Origin: Polytrichum commune
Lineage: Eukaryota; Streptophyta; Polytrichopsida; Polytrichales; Polytrichaceae
Direction: 5' to 3'
Length of the DNA stretch: 64,000 nt
Assembly: GCA_950295325.1 (NCBI GenBank)
Contig: OX485806.1
Coordinates: 35,590,001 to 35,654,000 of the forward strand
Shown: one piece after another, positions 47,003 to 57,775 of the stretch
How positions within the stretch are numbered: position 1 is the first letter of the stretch
Layout of the letters: each line of letters opens with the position of its first letter
Program-made: the position numbers and the translations under genes
Notes under the pieces: generated by a model
Seen by the model: the letters and a program-made list of their open reading frames with translations, nothing else
Database searches by the model: none
What the model was told of the DNA's origin: nothing

Positions 47003-47413
47003 CCCGGGGAGGTCACTCCATTGTCAAGTTGAAAACCACGTGGGAAAGAAGTTTGCTACCCTTATATTATATGCCATAGATAATTTTAAAAATTATGATA
47101 TTTTTTCTATATATGCATATCCATTGATAGTATCTTTTTTATATCTTTTTAAAAAATTTAGTCATCTCCATTTTTTCTAGTAATGTTTTTAGTTCAATTC
47201 TGCGTCATTCTAGTTAGAAACGGTATGTTTTCCAGAAAAAACAAATTATCAAATTTGGTTATCAATTTTAATTATGTAATAGATACCATGTATATGTACT
47301 CATAAATTTGTTTTATAAAAGTTTGACCCATTTTTTGTTGATGCAACTTAGAAAAAGTAGATTTTTTTCTTTTGCACGTGGTTTTCAACTTGACAATGGA
47401 GTGACCTCCCCGG
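47003..47413. mobile_element. MULE-like MITE family F, copy 2
   Basis: A 411-bp element, same family and same orientation as copy 1, 125 bp away. Ends are cccggggaggtcactccatt, gtcaagttgaaaaccacgtg and the inverse. It is flanked by a perfect ggccattga (46994-47002 and 47414-47422). The interior (gtttgctacccttatattat, atgccatagataatttt) is collinear with copy 1. Confidence 0.85.
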
Positions 47414-49482
47414 GGCCATTGAAGAACATTAAAAACCAAATCATTCCGTTGACGCTAAATAATCCACAAAAGACCATCTCCTCAACAAGAATCAAATACA
47501 GTTGAAAGGTTTCAGTGCTTTGCTAAGAGGTTCATCAAAGAGGCACTGCATCATTGAAAAAGATTTCCAAGGGCCAAAGGTTGCCTCTTTTAGCAAAGAG
47601 TTGCCAAATGATGTTAGCCGCATAGTGCCACACTTGGTGAGCCAAAAGGCAACTGAAGAATTTGTGCTCCACCGACTCCATAACTAGGAAGCCATAATGG
47701 TGGTAACTCTTACCAATCTTTTGCCGAAATTCGTCCACGCCATTCATTCATCGCCATTGCCTTATGAATGACTGACCAAAGGAAGGCCGCCTCCTTTTGT
47801 GCCTTGTGCTTATGCCAAATGCCAATCCGGAGAGGTCAAGGGAGGAGTTTTATTCCGCCATTACTCAAAGATTGGCCTTTTAAGAGTCTCTTGAGTTATG
47901 ATCCAATTCCTTCCAAACTCGGCCAAATATGCTAGGAAGGGGGTAATCTCAAGCCAACAACACCTCACTAGGTCAAAGAAAAGTTGATCCAATTTTCCAA
48001 AGAATAAACTGAAATGTTTCTAAGCACTCCCAAGTGAAAGTCTATCCACCCTAACTTTAAAATATCCAACCCAAGAATGTTGTAGGGGTTTCCACATCCC
48101 TAGCACACGGTTTAACTTCACTAAGGGTAAAGTATTGTGACCCAATCAGGGAAAGTACCCATAAATACAACATTAAATTGGACTGGCCCGAGATTAACTT
48201 CCTTGAAGTAGCCTGCACTAACCACCCATTATGGCAACTCATTCTCTTGGTTTCTATATATTCTTGTGAAGTGGAATGCGCTCCTTGTTGGCTAATAATC
48301 CTATCATGAGACAAACCATAGTGTTCAATTAGTTTGACCCAAAATTCACAACTAACATCTACAAAGGGGAATTTGGTATGGGCTTCCTCCCATTTAAAAA
48401 AATCATTCCTCCCTGGATCTCAAATATCCCGAAAGTATCTCAAACCTTTACTATAAAGTATGAAGCCCCAATCCATGGTAATGTTGAACTTCTAACCTTG
48501 GTATTCAATTTGTCACCGGAGGTTTGTTGTAAAATATCCTCCAAGCAAGTTGGAGAAAGAAAAATCATTATGCGTGCCATCACCTTCCACAACTGAGCAA
48601 TATGATGCCAAACTTCTGACCCACCTTTGATAAAGAAACTAGAAGAGAACAACTAGGGAGAGGAAGGGCGCCATGAATCATGATAAGAAAGTTGGATTTG
48701 CTTAATGTAGTACCTCAACAAGATTTGCATATTCGACTCGCCAGGTTGAAGTGCTTGAATGACCCACTTACTCATGGGTGCCCACATCGCGTCCTCCGGG
48801 GAAGTCGGGCTAAGACCTCTAGTTTTCTTCGACATCACATAGTCATCCCAACACACCCGTGTTCTTGCATATTATGACCAGAGGTAACTACACAACATAG
48901 CATTTATTTCCCTCAAAACTTTCTTCAAACTAGCCTGAACCGCAATGAAATACCAAAGGCATAACATCAACACTTGACTCATAATAAGTGTTTTGCCGAC
49001 AAACGATAGGTGTGTGGAGCTCCAATACTTGAGTTTGGCCTTCACCCTATCCACAAGAAATTGGTCAACATCTTGTAGCTTGAGATTAAGGCCAAAAGGA
49101 GTGTTGAGAAGCTTGGACAAATCTCCGGTGGCATCCCGTTTCCATTGGTATTTCTCCACCCAACCCAGTTGAGTATCATAACTACACTAATATGCCACAC
49201 TTTTGTGCCGATTAATCTACAAGCTAGAGGCAAGCCCAAAATTCCAATGAATCCCCACAAGATTATCCACGCTAGCCCCTTCCGCTCTCACAAATGAAGT
49301 TATTTTTTTGTTGGGTATTGCATTGAGGAAGGGAAATGCTTTTAATAAGGCCACTCCAACTGCATTTTTTACCACGGCATTCAATGATTCCGCAAGTATA
49401 ATAAAGAGGTAAGGAGCTAGTGGGCAACCCTAATGAACTCCTCTATATAATCTAAAAGGTTGTGTCGCTTGGTTGTTAATAT

Positions 49483-50223
49483 TTATAGAGACCAATGCAT
49501 CATAAAAACAATCAAATTGATGGACTCAGGCATCCCCAACTTCTCCATAACTTGAAGCATGAAGGTCCAATCAACTCTATCATATGCTTTGGTAAAGTCA
49601 AGTTTAAGAAAGATTGAGTGTTGACGCGACTCCTTGGCCCATTGAATTGACTCATGTGTAAGGAGAATGTTATCTAAAACGAATCCCAGAGTGAGGAAAG
49701 AAATTTGGTTGCTGCCAATTACCTCCACCAACAAGGGTTGAAGATAACTTTGTAGAGCTTTAGCAAAACTCTTGTAGGTGGTATTGAACAAAGTGATAGT
49801 CCTCCAGTATGTCAACTTCAACTTGTCCCCTTCTTGAAACAAAAGTGCGATGATTCTATGTGTAACTCCATTTGGAAACCGGCCACGCCTAAGAGATTCA
49901 TTCATCATCATCGTGAAATCCATGCTTATCAAACTCCAACAAGTTTTGAAAAAGTCAGCCGTAAGACCATCCGGGTTTGGGTTCTTTCCTTTCGCAAGTG
50001 CTTGAACTACACTAGTAAGTTCCTCTTCCATTAGCGGAGCTTCTAGCACCTTTTGAGCTTGCAAGGAGACAAGCGTATCATCTTCATTACATAGTTCCAT
50101 TATGAGGCCACTTGCTAGACATTCCTTGACCGAGGAAAATAAATATTTATTCAACCTATCTCCGGATTTCATCCATCTAGTTCTAGATGGAATCCTACGC
50201 CCATTTTCTTTCCTATCTGTCAA
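49483..50223 (-). pseudogene. LINE-D ORF2: reverse transcriptase first half, 246-codon open segment
   Basis: The longest undisturbed frame in the window. In order: WMKSGDRLNKYLFSSVKE; MEEELTSVVQALAKGKNPNP and DGLTADFFKTCW (RT entry motif, expected GKSPGPDGL); SLRRGRFPNGVTHRIIALLF; the partner of NYRPI (YWRTITLFNTTYKSFAKAL); NQISFLTLGFVLDNILLTHE; and the catalytic strand FLKLDFTKAYDRVDWTFML with the first Asp of the RT triad. Length and order equal the family. The segment joins frameshifted sequence on both sides. It would act in target-primed cDNA synthesis but the YADD box downstream is missing. Confidence 0.85.
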
Positions 50224-50562
50224 AGTTTGTAATTGAGACTAAAGATCCTTAATGGCAGACTTATTGGCTTCATTTTGCGGATCAAAATGGAGCAAGGTTT
50301 GCCAGAGTTCAAGATAACCTCTAAGCCTAAAATCTTCCAACCTAGCCTCAATTGCTTTGGCAATACAAAATTGCTTATAATACTTGACTACTTTCCTAAG
50401 TTTAGTAAAGAATGCCATTTGGGGAGGAGACACTTCCCACAATTACTCTGAGAGGAATCTAGCATTTACCATCCAAAAGGAACTACTCGGAGAGCTAGTG
50501 CTAAGATTAATACGAAAAGAGACCGGGTGGTGGTCTGAGAAAGAAAATTCTCCAACAATTGT

Positions 50563-51257
50563 CTAATGCATAATATGAGAAGATGAACTTTGGACCGAGC
50601 TAAAGAACAAATGAAATCTATCCAACCTTGCAAGAATCCTAGTCTTGTCATCCTGTAAGTTATCCCATGAGTAAATAGGTCCATCATCCCTCATGAAAAA
50701 ATCTTCAATGTTATATTTTCTTTTAATATCTCCCCATGTCAATTCTTCTTTTAATCCCATAAGACGGCTACATGAGAATTTGGACCTAGCCAATAGGCCT
50801 TCAACGTGTTAAAATCACCAATCATAATTCATTTAGAATTTGTAGTGAGGGATTGAAAGACTTCATTCCACATGGCACATCGTTCCCCAACCATATTGGA
50901 GGCATAGACATTAAAAATCCCAAGATGCATGCCTTCTAACCCTTTGAGTCTAATTCACTAAATTTGTTTTCCGCCATAGAACCTCAATCATACATTGAAG
51001 GTTGCAATTTAGGACAAAATCACATGGTGATGCCTTCTCTTCCGGCCCCACTCGCCTATCCATAACATCATTATTCGGACTAGCTTCTAGGGACCAAAAA
51101 TTATTCCTTCTCCAAAGCATCCTTATGTTTTTATTAACATTGGCACCTCTCAATTTGTGCTCTTGCAAACAAAGGACATCAACCTTTGGAGAGAGACTAC
51201 TAAGGCAATCTCTAATAACCCCTACTTCTTAGTCATTGTTGATGCCCCTAATATTAA
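50563..51257 (-). pseudogene. LINE-D ORF2: AP-like endonuclease
   Basis: On the minus strand the domain begins KLHLLSVNIRGINND (first catalytic Asn), then SPKVDVLCLQEHKLRGANV with the metal-binding Glu in LQEHKLR, the mid region with MGLKEELTWGDIKRKYNIED, DGPIYSWDNLQDDKTRILAR, LDRFHLF and SSSHIMH, and past the segment end (at about 50.54 kb) the SFSDHHPVSF motif with the catalytic Asp-His pair. Two stops and frameshifts occur in the middle (about 50.8-50.95 kb). The domain nicks target DNA to prime reverse transcription. Confidence 0.8.
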
Positions 51258-51275
51258 CGGATAAGAGGTGTAATT

Positions 51276-51936
51276 TTATTGAGAGGATGCATAAGATGGA
51301 AGGATGCTACTTGAGCCTTGTTCGCTCGAATCTTTAGATGACGACTTGCTAAATATCCTCCACAAATTGAAGCTTGGCTCTAGCTCGCAATTTTGTTGAA
51401 TCTTCCTTCGGGTGGAAAACTTCATACCCTGGACACTCGTCACTCTGCTTGTCTCTCGGTAGGCTTCTCCTCCCAATAAGATTGTTTCCACACCAACATT
51501 GTAAGTGGGGGCAACGCAATTGGTGGAAGGAGTGTGAGTGCTAGTCCTCCACCACACCCGGTCCAACTTTGTCATCCAATACATCGACAAAAACCTCAAA
51601 CTCATCCACCTCCATCATCCCAATATGCTTGAGTGTGGTGGTTGACTTACCCTCCATGGCAAGGGGTGAGTTGCTGACCGAAGTGCACGAAGACAAGAAA
51701 TGAGGAGTAGAAGGGAAGTTATCTATCCCACCTTCATGCATGTTAGTAATAATCTCAACAACATCCACTGCCTGACTTATGAACTGGTCCATAAATTGGG
51801 TCTCAAGGACACAATCCACAATTAGGTCATCCTCTTGGTTGTCCGTACCATCCGTCTGTAGTGAACTCGAAGAAGATCGACCATCTCGAAGGTCCTAGCT
51901 AGGAGATGAATATATAATGTTATGACTAGAAACCAT
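51276..51936 (-). pseudogene. LINE-D ORF1 or ORF1 C-terminal part
   Basis: A frame beginning MVSSHNIIYSSPS at 51936 and, after one stop, DLRDGRSSSSSLQTDGTD, EDDLIVDCVLETQFMDQFIS runs to about 51541; a second frame (51605-51276) continues with MTKLDRVWW to SSILPSYASSQ and ends 18 bases before the endonuclease begins. The sequence is acidic and Ser/Thr-rich and lacks a visible zinc knuckle. Position directly upstream of ORF2 supports ORF1; about 220 codons is short, so the 5' end may be truncated. Confidence 0.45.
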
Positions 51937-51939
51937 GGC

Positions 51940-52535
51940 TTCAAATTTCAAACAACACCGGCCATGTCACATCTTTGACACAGCATGCCATTGCCTAACA
52001 TTATTTGGTTCTTCTTTCATGGTACACCGTCACTTTGATTCTTGTAATCAAATAAGACCCTGGCACTCATGACGTGTCAAGCCTGTATGCACATTTTCTA
52101 CTTAAATGGCCATCAAATAACGTCAAATTTTGCCTGATTTAGGATAGGTCACATTATCAAGTTTTCTCTCCTAAAATTTGGTATGTTGCCACCTTGCTCA
52201 TCTATAGATGTGTTCCTCTGGTCTCATCTAACTCAGCTCCATGGATTGCTATGCCATAATTATAATTTGCAATTACATGATTTACACCTGGTAATTTGGT
52301 AATAAGTGAAATCCAATAGTTTCTAGAATAGATAAAAAACCGTATTTCATATTCATGTAAAGTACTACTTATTATTGTAATTTCATCTGGGTTCAAAGTA
52401 TTTGTGCTAAGCTCCAGGGATGGAGGTAATTAGTGGGTGATGTGGCTCTTTCATCTTTATTAGGACTGTGGACACCAATTATTCCTTAAAATCATTCTAT
52501 TGAATTCATTCATGTCTTTCTCCTCCTTTTAACCA
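51940..52535. other. No recognised gene
   Basis: AT-rich DNA upstream of LINE-D. It should contain the LINE 5' junction, but I could not find a target duplication matching the 3' flank at 46.2 kb. Confidence 0.35.
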
Positions 52536-52540
52536 ATCTT

Positions 52541-52605
52541 AGGCTCCCTTTTACACTAGAGTGCTTGAGAGCTTGAATATAACACTCTAGTGTAAAGGGG
52601 AGCCT
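52541..52605. ncRNA. Near-perfect short hairpin (pre-miRNA-like or mini-foldback)
   Basis: Arms aggctcccttttacactaga then gtg (52541-52563) and cactctagtgtaaaggggag then cct (52583-52605) pair over 23 bases with a single mismatch around a 19-base loop. Both strands would fold. The size resembles a short plant pre-miRNA or the hairpin of a very small inverted-repeat element. Nothing in the sequence shows that it is transcribed. Confidence 0.45.
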
Positions 52606-52672
52606 TCTCATTCAACTTAATGCACAACACCCTTTACTCACACTTATTAGCTCCACTTTTATTACTTTACAT

Positions 52673-53492
52673 GAAGAGGGAGTTATCACTTACTAGGGTA
52701 CCTCTCATACATCCAACACATAGACATGCCAAAGCATGGTAAAGTGAACAAAAGTTGTACCTTGTCATTTTAGAGAGGCAAGTAGCCGCATTTTCTAATA
52801 AAATAACTGAAAATAATAACAATGATTCATAATAAGGGTATTAAGAAGGTGGATCATGATGTTTTCGTAAATATTTTTATAAATTACATGATTTACATAG
52901 ATATAATTAGATTCTAAAGTTTATAGAATCTACTTCTAATGTTGTTGGTTTTTGAAAAGTGATATTGAAGTAAACCTCAAGAAAATGTAGTTTACTTCAA
53001 ATTTTGTGGCGCACTAACATACAATATGATAGTTGCCCAATACTTCAACTATAAACACAAATCATAACAAAATTTGAATTGAAGTAGGTTTTAGCTCAAA
53101 TTTGTCACTCAATTTAGGATCTACTTCATACGTATCTCCATACGTCTAATTAGTCTTAAAATTTGTTCTGTACTTGGTTCAAGCCCATTGGAGGGTTCCA
53201 TGGTCTTGGAATGACATCTTGTATAGTATTGAGGCTACTTTCCTTACTATATATAAGAAATGTGCCAAAGTTCAACGGTAGACCACTTTTCTTGTTCACT
53301 TTACCATGCTTTGCCCCAAACCCTACTTATAGGTTTCTAGTTGATAGATCTCCAATGATCTACTCTCATTGGGGGTCTTTGTAGCTGATTATAGTGGCAA
53401 ATCAAATAAAAACAAGAACCTCTAGGATGCATGTTATTTCATGGCTTTTATGTTGGATGAATGATAGTTGCGCTCATAAGTGATAACTACCT
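52673..53492. mobile_element. MITE family A, copy 4, carrying a nested insertion
   Basis: Left end gaagagggagttatcactta, ctagggtacctctcatacat, ccaaca; right end tgttggatgaatgatagttg, cgctcataagtgataactac, ctc. It is flanked by ctttacat at 52665-52672 and 53493-53500 (a ninth base does not match). The element is about 820 bp instead of ~235 because an inner inverted-repeat segment (52728-53315) has been added. Confidence 0.75.
52728..53315. mobile_element. Inner inverted-repeat element nested in MITE A copy 4
   Basis: gccaaagcatggtaaagtga then acaa at 52728-52751 is matched by its inverse ttgttcactttaccatgctt then tgcc at 53292-53315, one mismatch in 24. The interior has further internal palindromic pieces (tagattctaaagtttataga; gaagtaaacctc and its inverse). 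No coding potential. Confidence 0.55.
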
Positions 53493-53509
53493 CTTTACAT
53501 TTGAGCATC

Positions 53510-55680
53510 CAACCCTTGAGCTTTGCCATTATATGAGGCTTACAACACTTAGATGGTGCCATGATGGATTCCACGTGGAATATGTACAACGATCTTTGTC
53601 ACTTTTAATAAGCTTTTGCTTAAATTTCTAACTTACCTCTTCGAGCTTACGAGTGTCAAGAATTTAAGCTTCAGTTTTGTGGATCCCAGGCTAATCGGCT
53701 TTGCAAAATATCTTGAACTTTTCTTGGTTTCTCCTTTGTTTAGTACTATTATTCCATTGATATCTCACTTTGGGCATGGCCACTTGAGCATGGCTTACTC
53801 TAGGCTCTAGTCTAGTGAGCTTGAAGATCACTTAACTCTCATATTATCCATATGACTTTAATATTCAATTAAATATTGGAAAGTCACACACCCATTATGA
53901 AAAGACCCAATTAAGACCAAAATAAATATATCTAGGAAAATCCACATAAAAGACTAACAAATCAACACTAGTAATTTTTGAAACAATATTCATACTTACT
54001 TTAATAATATGATATTGAACAAATACTACTTGATCAATGTTGGAGAATGTAGGTTGTAGGCGGGGTTAAGCTTGGAGTCTCCACTCTATTTAAAGTGTGG
54101 GAGCTATGTGCATGTAGAAAAAGCATAAATAAAGCCACCTATATAACCCCCCAATAGTAAATTGCATAGGAAATAATTATTTATGGACTATATAATAATA
54201 ATAATTATTTATTCAATAGCATCAAACTCCAACTCATGTATATTATTTTTTCAATTAAGAATACCAAATATAAGTTATGAATAAGATAGACTTTCTTGGT
54301 ATATAAATTCATAAATCACATATTGGAAGAAATAATGGGCATTGAAGTTTTGCATGACATGAAACAATTTGCCACAATTCATGGATTAACTATTACGGAC
54401 ATGAAGAATATGTGTCCTGAGTTTACTCATGAACATACACACACACACATATCCAAAATTCACTTTGAATGTTATTTCTTTTTTCATAACTTGGTAAACT
54501 AGTGTAAATGCTATGTGGGTATGTTGTAGAGCTAATTGTTCATTTAATCCCACTTTGTACAACCACATGGTATATAATCTAGGCTACCGTGTATAGAATC
54601 CAACCTCAAAAGAGGGCAACAATAACATGCGGGCAAAGAGGCTCTTCATGCGACAACTATGAAATGACTCTTGGTGGGGTATGTGGATCACCTTTCATTA
54701 TGGTTCATATAAATGTACAATGATGAAAGAGGTGGGCTTGGTATGCTTTATGTCGTAACAAAATGCTTCCAGAGCAGCTTCAACACCAATTCCTAGGCTC
54801 ATTTGGGCTCATCTACATGATGTTTTTTTCAAACATATCTCCTCAAACAAGTGGTACAAGATGAAACGTTCAACCTACTTTATGGTATCATAGTTGGTGA
54901 CAATTCTTGCGTATGAAAGGAGCTAATGAAATTTTGATGGTAGATGAAACATCAATCTCGGTACATTCACTTGGCTTGCTTACGAATTCATACCCTTGGC
55001 CACATACATATGTATTTGAATGTAATTAATTTTTCATAAGGAAAATAACATCTAGAGAATACCATAAGGATTATTCAAACCCCAATAAAAATGCATGTGT
55101 CTTTTGTAATAACAAAAAAATCGTTTAGAGAGAGTAGCATACTTTAAAAACCGAAACAAGATGCAATAGAGAATAGGTAAGACAGTACTAAGTAAGGATC
55201 ACAGAATGGTAATTCGTGTGGTGCAATAGAATTATGAGCCTGAGGTGAGGTGAGGTGTTTAATTTTGGATCTAAGTGAGGTGATGGTTAAGTAGTCTTCT
55301 CAAGTTGAGTGGGGCAGAGTGACCAATAAAGAGGCAAAGGGGCCCATGCACGAGCCATGACGCATGAACATGCCAAAATGCTTCAATTGACTTATTAGTA
55401 CTTACCAACATGGCCATGTTTCCAATAATGGGCTTGTGTTGCTCGCTCATTATGGTAATCCGAAGCTTTTCCATGGATGACAATCATCCAACTTCTTTAA
55501 CTTATATTCATTAGCTTAGATGTACATACTAAGCTCGCTAGTTGGGGTGCTAAATACTAGTAGCTAGGTGAAGATGTGGTGCAATCATTTAGTGAAGGTG
55601 GTGGAGGAGGGAGCATGGGCAGTGCAGACGGTGATGATGATTGTGTTGCCTTGAAGCTCGGACTGCTTAATTAGGGTCCA
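53510..55680. other. Long stretch without recognised genes
   Basis: AT-rich, with frames of 60-73 codons and no motif. An ACACAC run lies near 54435. GGTGA repeats (gaggtgaggtgaggtg) lie near 55240. Confidence 0.4.
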
Positions 55681-55685
55681 GCCTC

Positions 55686-55698
55686 ACCTCCTACTTAA
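55686..55698. repeat. 13-bp target-site duplication, left copy
   Basis: acctcctacttaa, identical to 56283-56295 on the other side of the LINE-A insertion. Confidence 0.9.
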
Positions 55699-56282
55699 GA
55701 AAAGAAAAGAAAAAATAACGCCCGTATTTTCACACGAGCTTGACTGCGAGCCCGTTGGCCTCATACTAATCACGGGGTTCCGTGATGTAGTATGTGGTTT
55801 TATGCCTCCGTTAGGAGGTGGGCTCTGGTGGTTCTCTAGAAGTCCATTTTGATTAAGGTGGGGGTACGGGTGGTTGTTTATTGTCGAGTTTTCTTTTATT
55901 AAGTACCAAGTAAGTGAGGTATTTAATAGCGTTTTGATGTATGTCTCTCATGAGTTTTTTGATGTTGGATTTAGGGATTTTAAAGTCCGTTAGTTTTTGG
56001 ATGGAGTGTTCGTGTATGGCTCCTCGTACTCCTGCAGTGATTGTTATAACGGGGTTGGTTTTCCAACCCTTGTTGTGGATGGCGTGATTTAGTGGGTCGT
56101 ATTTGGCGTGTTTTTGTGCAATGGCTTGTTCAGGGAATCTGTCGTGGCAGTAAGTGAATTCGATAAATTGTACTGTGTGGTTGGATGATGGTAATACAGG
56201 TAGGGTGATATGATTTGGGGCACCGATCATGCATAAGATGTCAGGTCTAAGTTTAGCTTGACATTGGCATGGCGTTTGGGGG
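55699..56282 (-). pseudogene. LINE-A, 5'-truncated copy with perfect target duplication
   Basis: The minus-strand frame is open from the 5' junction (QTPCQCQAKLRPDILCMIGA) through the conserved C-terminal domain: FIEFTYCHDRFPEQAIAQKH, AKYDPLNHAIHNKGWKTNPV, ITITAGVRGAIHEHSIQKL, IPKSNIKKLMRDIHQNAIKY, LTYLVLNKRKLDNKQPPVPP, stop at about 55853. About 150 bp of 3' UTR follows and the sense strand ends in TTTTTTCTTTTCTTTTCTT. Perfect 13-bp duplications flank it. The intact frame and TSD indicate a comparatively young insertion. Upstream RT and RNase H were never copied. Confidence 0.9.
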
Positions 56283-56295
56283 ACCTCCTACTTAA
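56283..56295. repeat. 13-bp target-site duplication, right copy
   Basis: acctcctacttaa, identical to 55686-55698. Confidence 0.9.
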
Positions 56296-56299
56296 CACA

Positions 56300-57380
56300 A
56301 TCAGCTAAGGTGGCTTATGAGTTAGTCAGGATTAGCACCTAATCAAAATTCTAGCTAACTACAATCATGGCCGCAACACTTAGGTAGGAGAATTAGGTAA
56401 CAACGTGAGTTAGTGAAATCAACTATCATAGAGGTCTCTCTATTCCAACATAGAATAATTATTTTTCTCTCATAAATTGTCATGTGTCATGCTCACACTC
56501 GTCACACCCCACTTGTATTTCACGTGGAAACTGCATTTTGGCACATGTAAAGATGGGATAGGGAGCCCCCTACGGTAAGTCGTTTGTGAGCCTAACGGAT
56601 TGCATGGCCACACATCCCGGTTCCCACTAACCAAAGTTTTGCTCAACTTCTCCAAGTTTGAACATGACACTAATTATGATATATTATAAGTTTGGGGCCC
56701 ACATCATTTGTCTTTCATCATGATTAAAAAAGATAATAATAATAATATCTAAATATGGGAAGTAAAATTCTAATATTATTTTATCATTAAAGTAATAATT
56801 TCAAATTATAAGTGTATGGTAACTTAGGATGATGTAGAAATAGTGTGGTCCACCTTGTAACAAAACGGAGAAGAGATGGGGGGAAATGAAAGGCGCGCAT
56901 TCAAGAAAAAAACTTGGGCTACTCATTTGTAAGAGTTAGTTAGCATTAGGGGTATGGATGAGTTAAGATTTCTTCACGAAAGCAAGGTCCCAAAAGTTAG
57001 CTAACTTTTCTTTTGATAACTTTTATTTATATCTTAATTTTAACTAGATGGTGTGGCCATGAGATAGATTAGTTCTCACAAGGTTACCTACCTCATATGT
57101 TAGCTAGCTCTCTTAACTGGGCAATTTGGACATAATATAACTAATTTGAGTGGTTACTAACTCTAATGGAACCTTAATTGGGATGTGTGGCTGGACCCTA
57201 AGTTAGTTTAATAATAAGTCAAGGTAGGGCCCACTTTCCTTGAATTATGCCGCTGATGTGATCACAATGCACATGTTGTAAGTAAGTATGCCCATACTCC
57301 TACCATTGCCACCCAACCCACATTTATCTTGTCTTCTCTCTGTATGAATTTGTTAAGATTTCTTTGAACCATTTTCAACT
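56300..57380. other. No recognised gene
   Basis: AT-rich DNA with an ATAATAATAATAAT run near 56735. No coding or RNA motif was recognised. Confidence 0.4.
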
Positions 57381-57390
57381 ACTTTTCATT

Positions 57391-57625
57391 GGAGAGAGGG
57401 AATTGTTGCATACAAGCGTACTTCTCATTCATCTCACATAAAAAGCCCTAAAATAGTATGCAACATGGAGGTTAAGTTTTAGTAGTTGATTTGACACCAA
57501 AATTAGCTTAAAAGAATATGAATTAGTGTACTTTAGGTCATTTGAGATGAATTAGCAACAAACCAATAGGGAGTCAAATATGGATGGATAGCATGTACAC
57601 TCATGTATGATAATTTCCTCTCTCC
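57391..57625. mobile_element. MITE family A, copy 5 (reference copy)
   Basis: A 235-bp element with ggagagagggaattgttgca, tacaagcgtacttctcattc at the left and an imperfect inverse at the right, ending tttcctctctcc. It is flanked by the perfect 9-bp duplication cttttcatt (57382-57390, 57626-57634). Interior landmarks: aaagccctaaaatagtatgc, ggtcatttgagatgaattag, caacaaaccaatagggagtc. Non-coding. The 9-bp duplication points to a Mutator-like source transposase. Confidence 0.8.
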
Positions 57626-57667
57626 CTTTTCATTCTTCTTCTTTACTCTTTGTTTTTTTAGGGGAAA

Positions 57668-57688
57668 GGGGGGGGGGGGGGGGGGGGG
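57668..57688. repeat. Poly-G tract, 21 bases
   Basis: The longest homopolymer of G or C in the window. Confidence 0.95.
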
Positions 57689-57775
57689 ACAAATTTGCGC
57701 TTCCCATTGCGAACGGTAACTGGAAAGTATCATTACCAAGAGGAAATACTCATCACTGGGCCCAATAGGAATTAA

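Larger units (their letters stand above)
46360..49440 (-). pseudogene. LINE-D ORF2: RT second half to C-terminus (MITEs nested)
   Basis: On the minus strand: GCPLAPYLFIILAESLNAVV (49.4 kb); a jump from KKI to TSFVRAEGAS at about 49300 where the YADD box should lie, so the catalytic box is deleted; GDLSKLLNTPFGLNLKLQDV and DQFLVDRVKAKLKYWSSTHL (49.1 kb); SKWVIQALQPGESN (48.75 kb); FFIKGGSEVWHHIAQLWKVM (48.6 kb); a zf-RVT-like MESVEHKFFSCLLAHQVWHY (47.67 kb); then LWYSLLDYGRLEWQQTLTYF-like sequence (46.95 kb) and KDLDNVWCVKNFI (46.42 kb) before a stop. Two family F MITEs (46456-46877, 47003-47413) split the last part. Confidence 0.8.
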
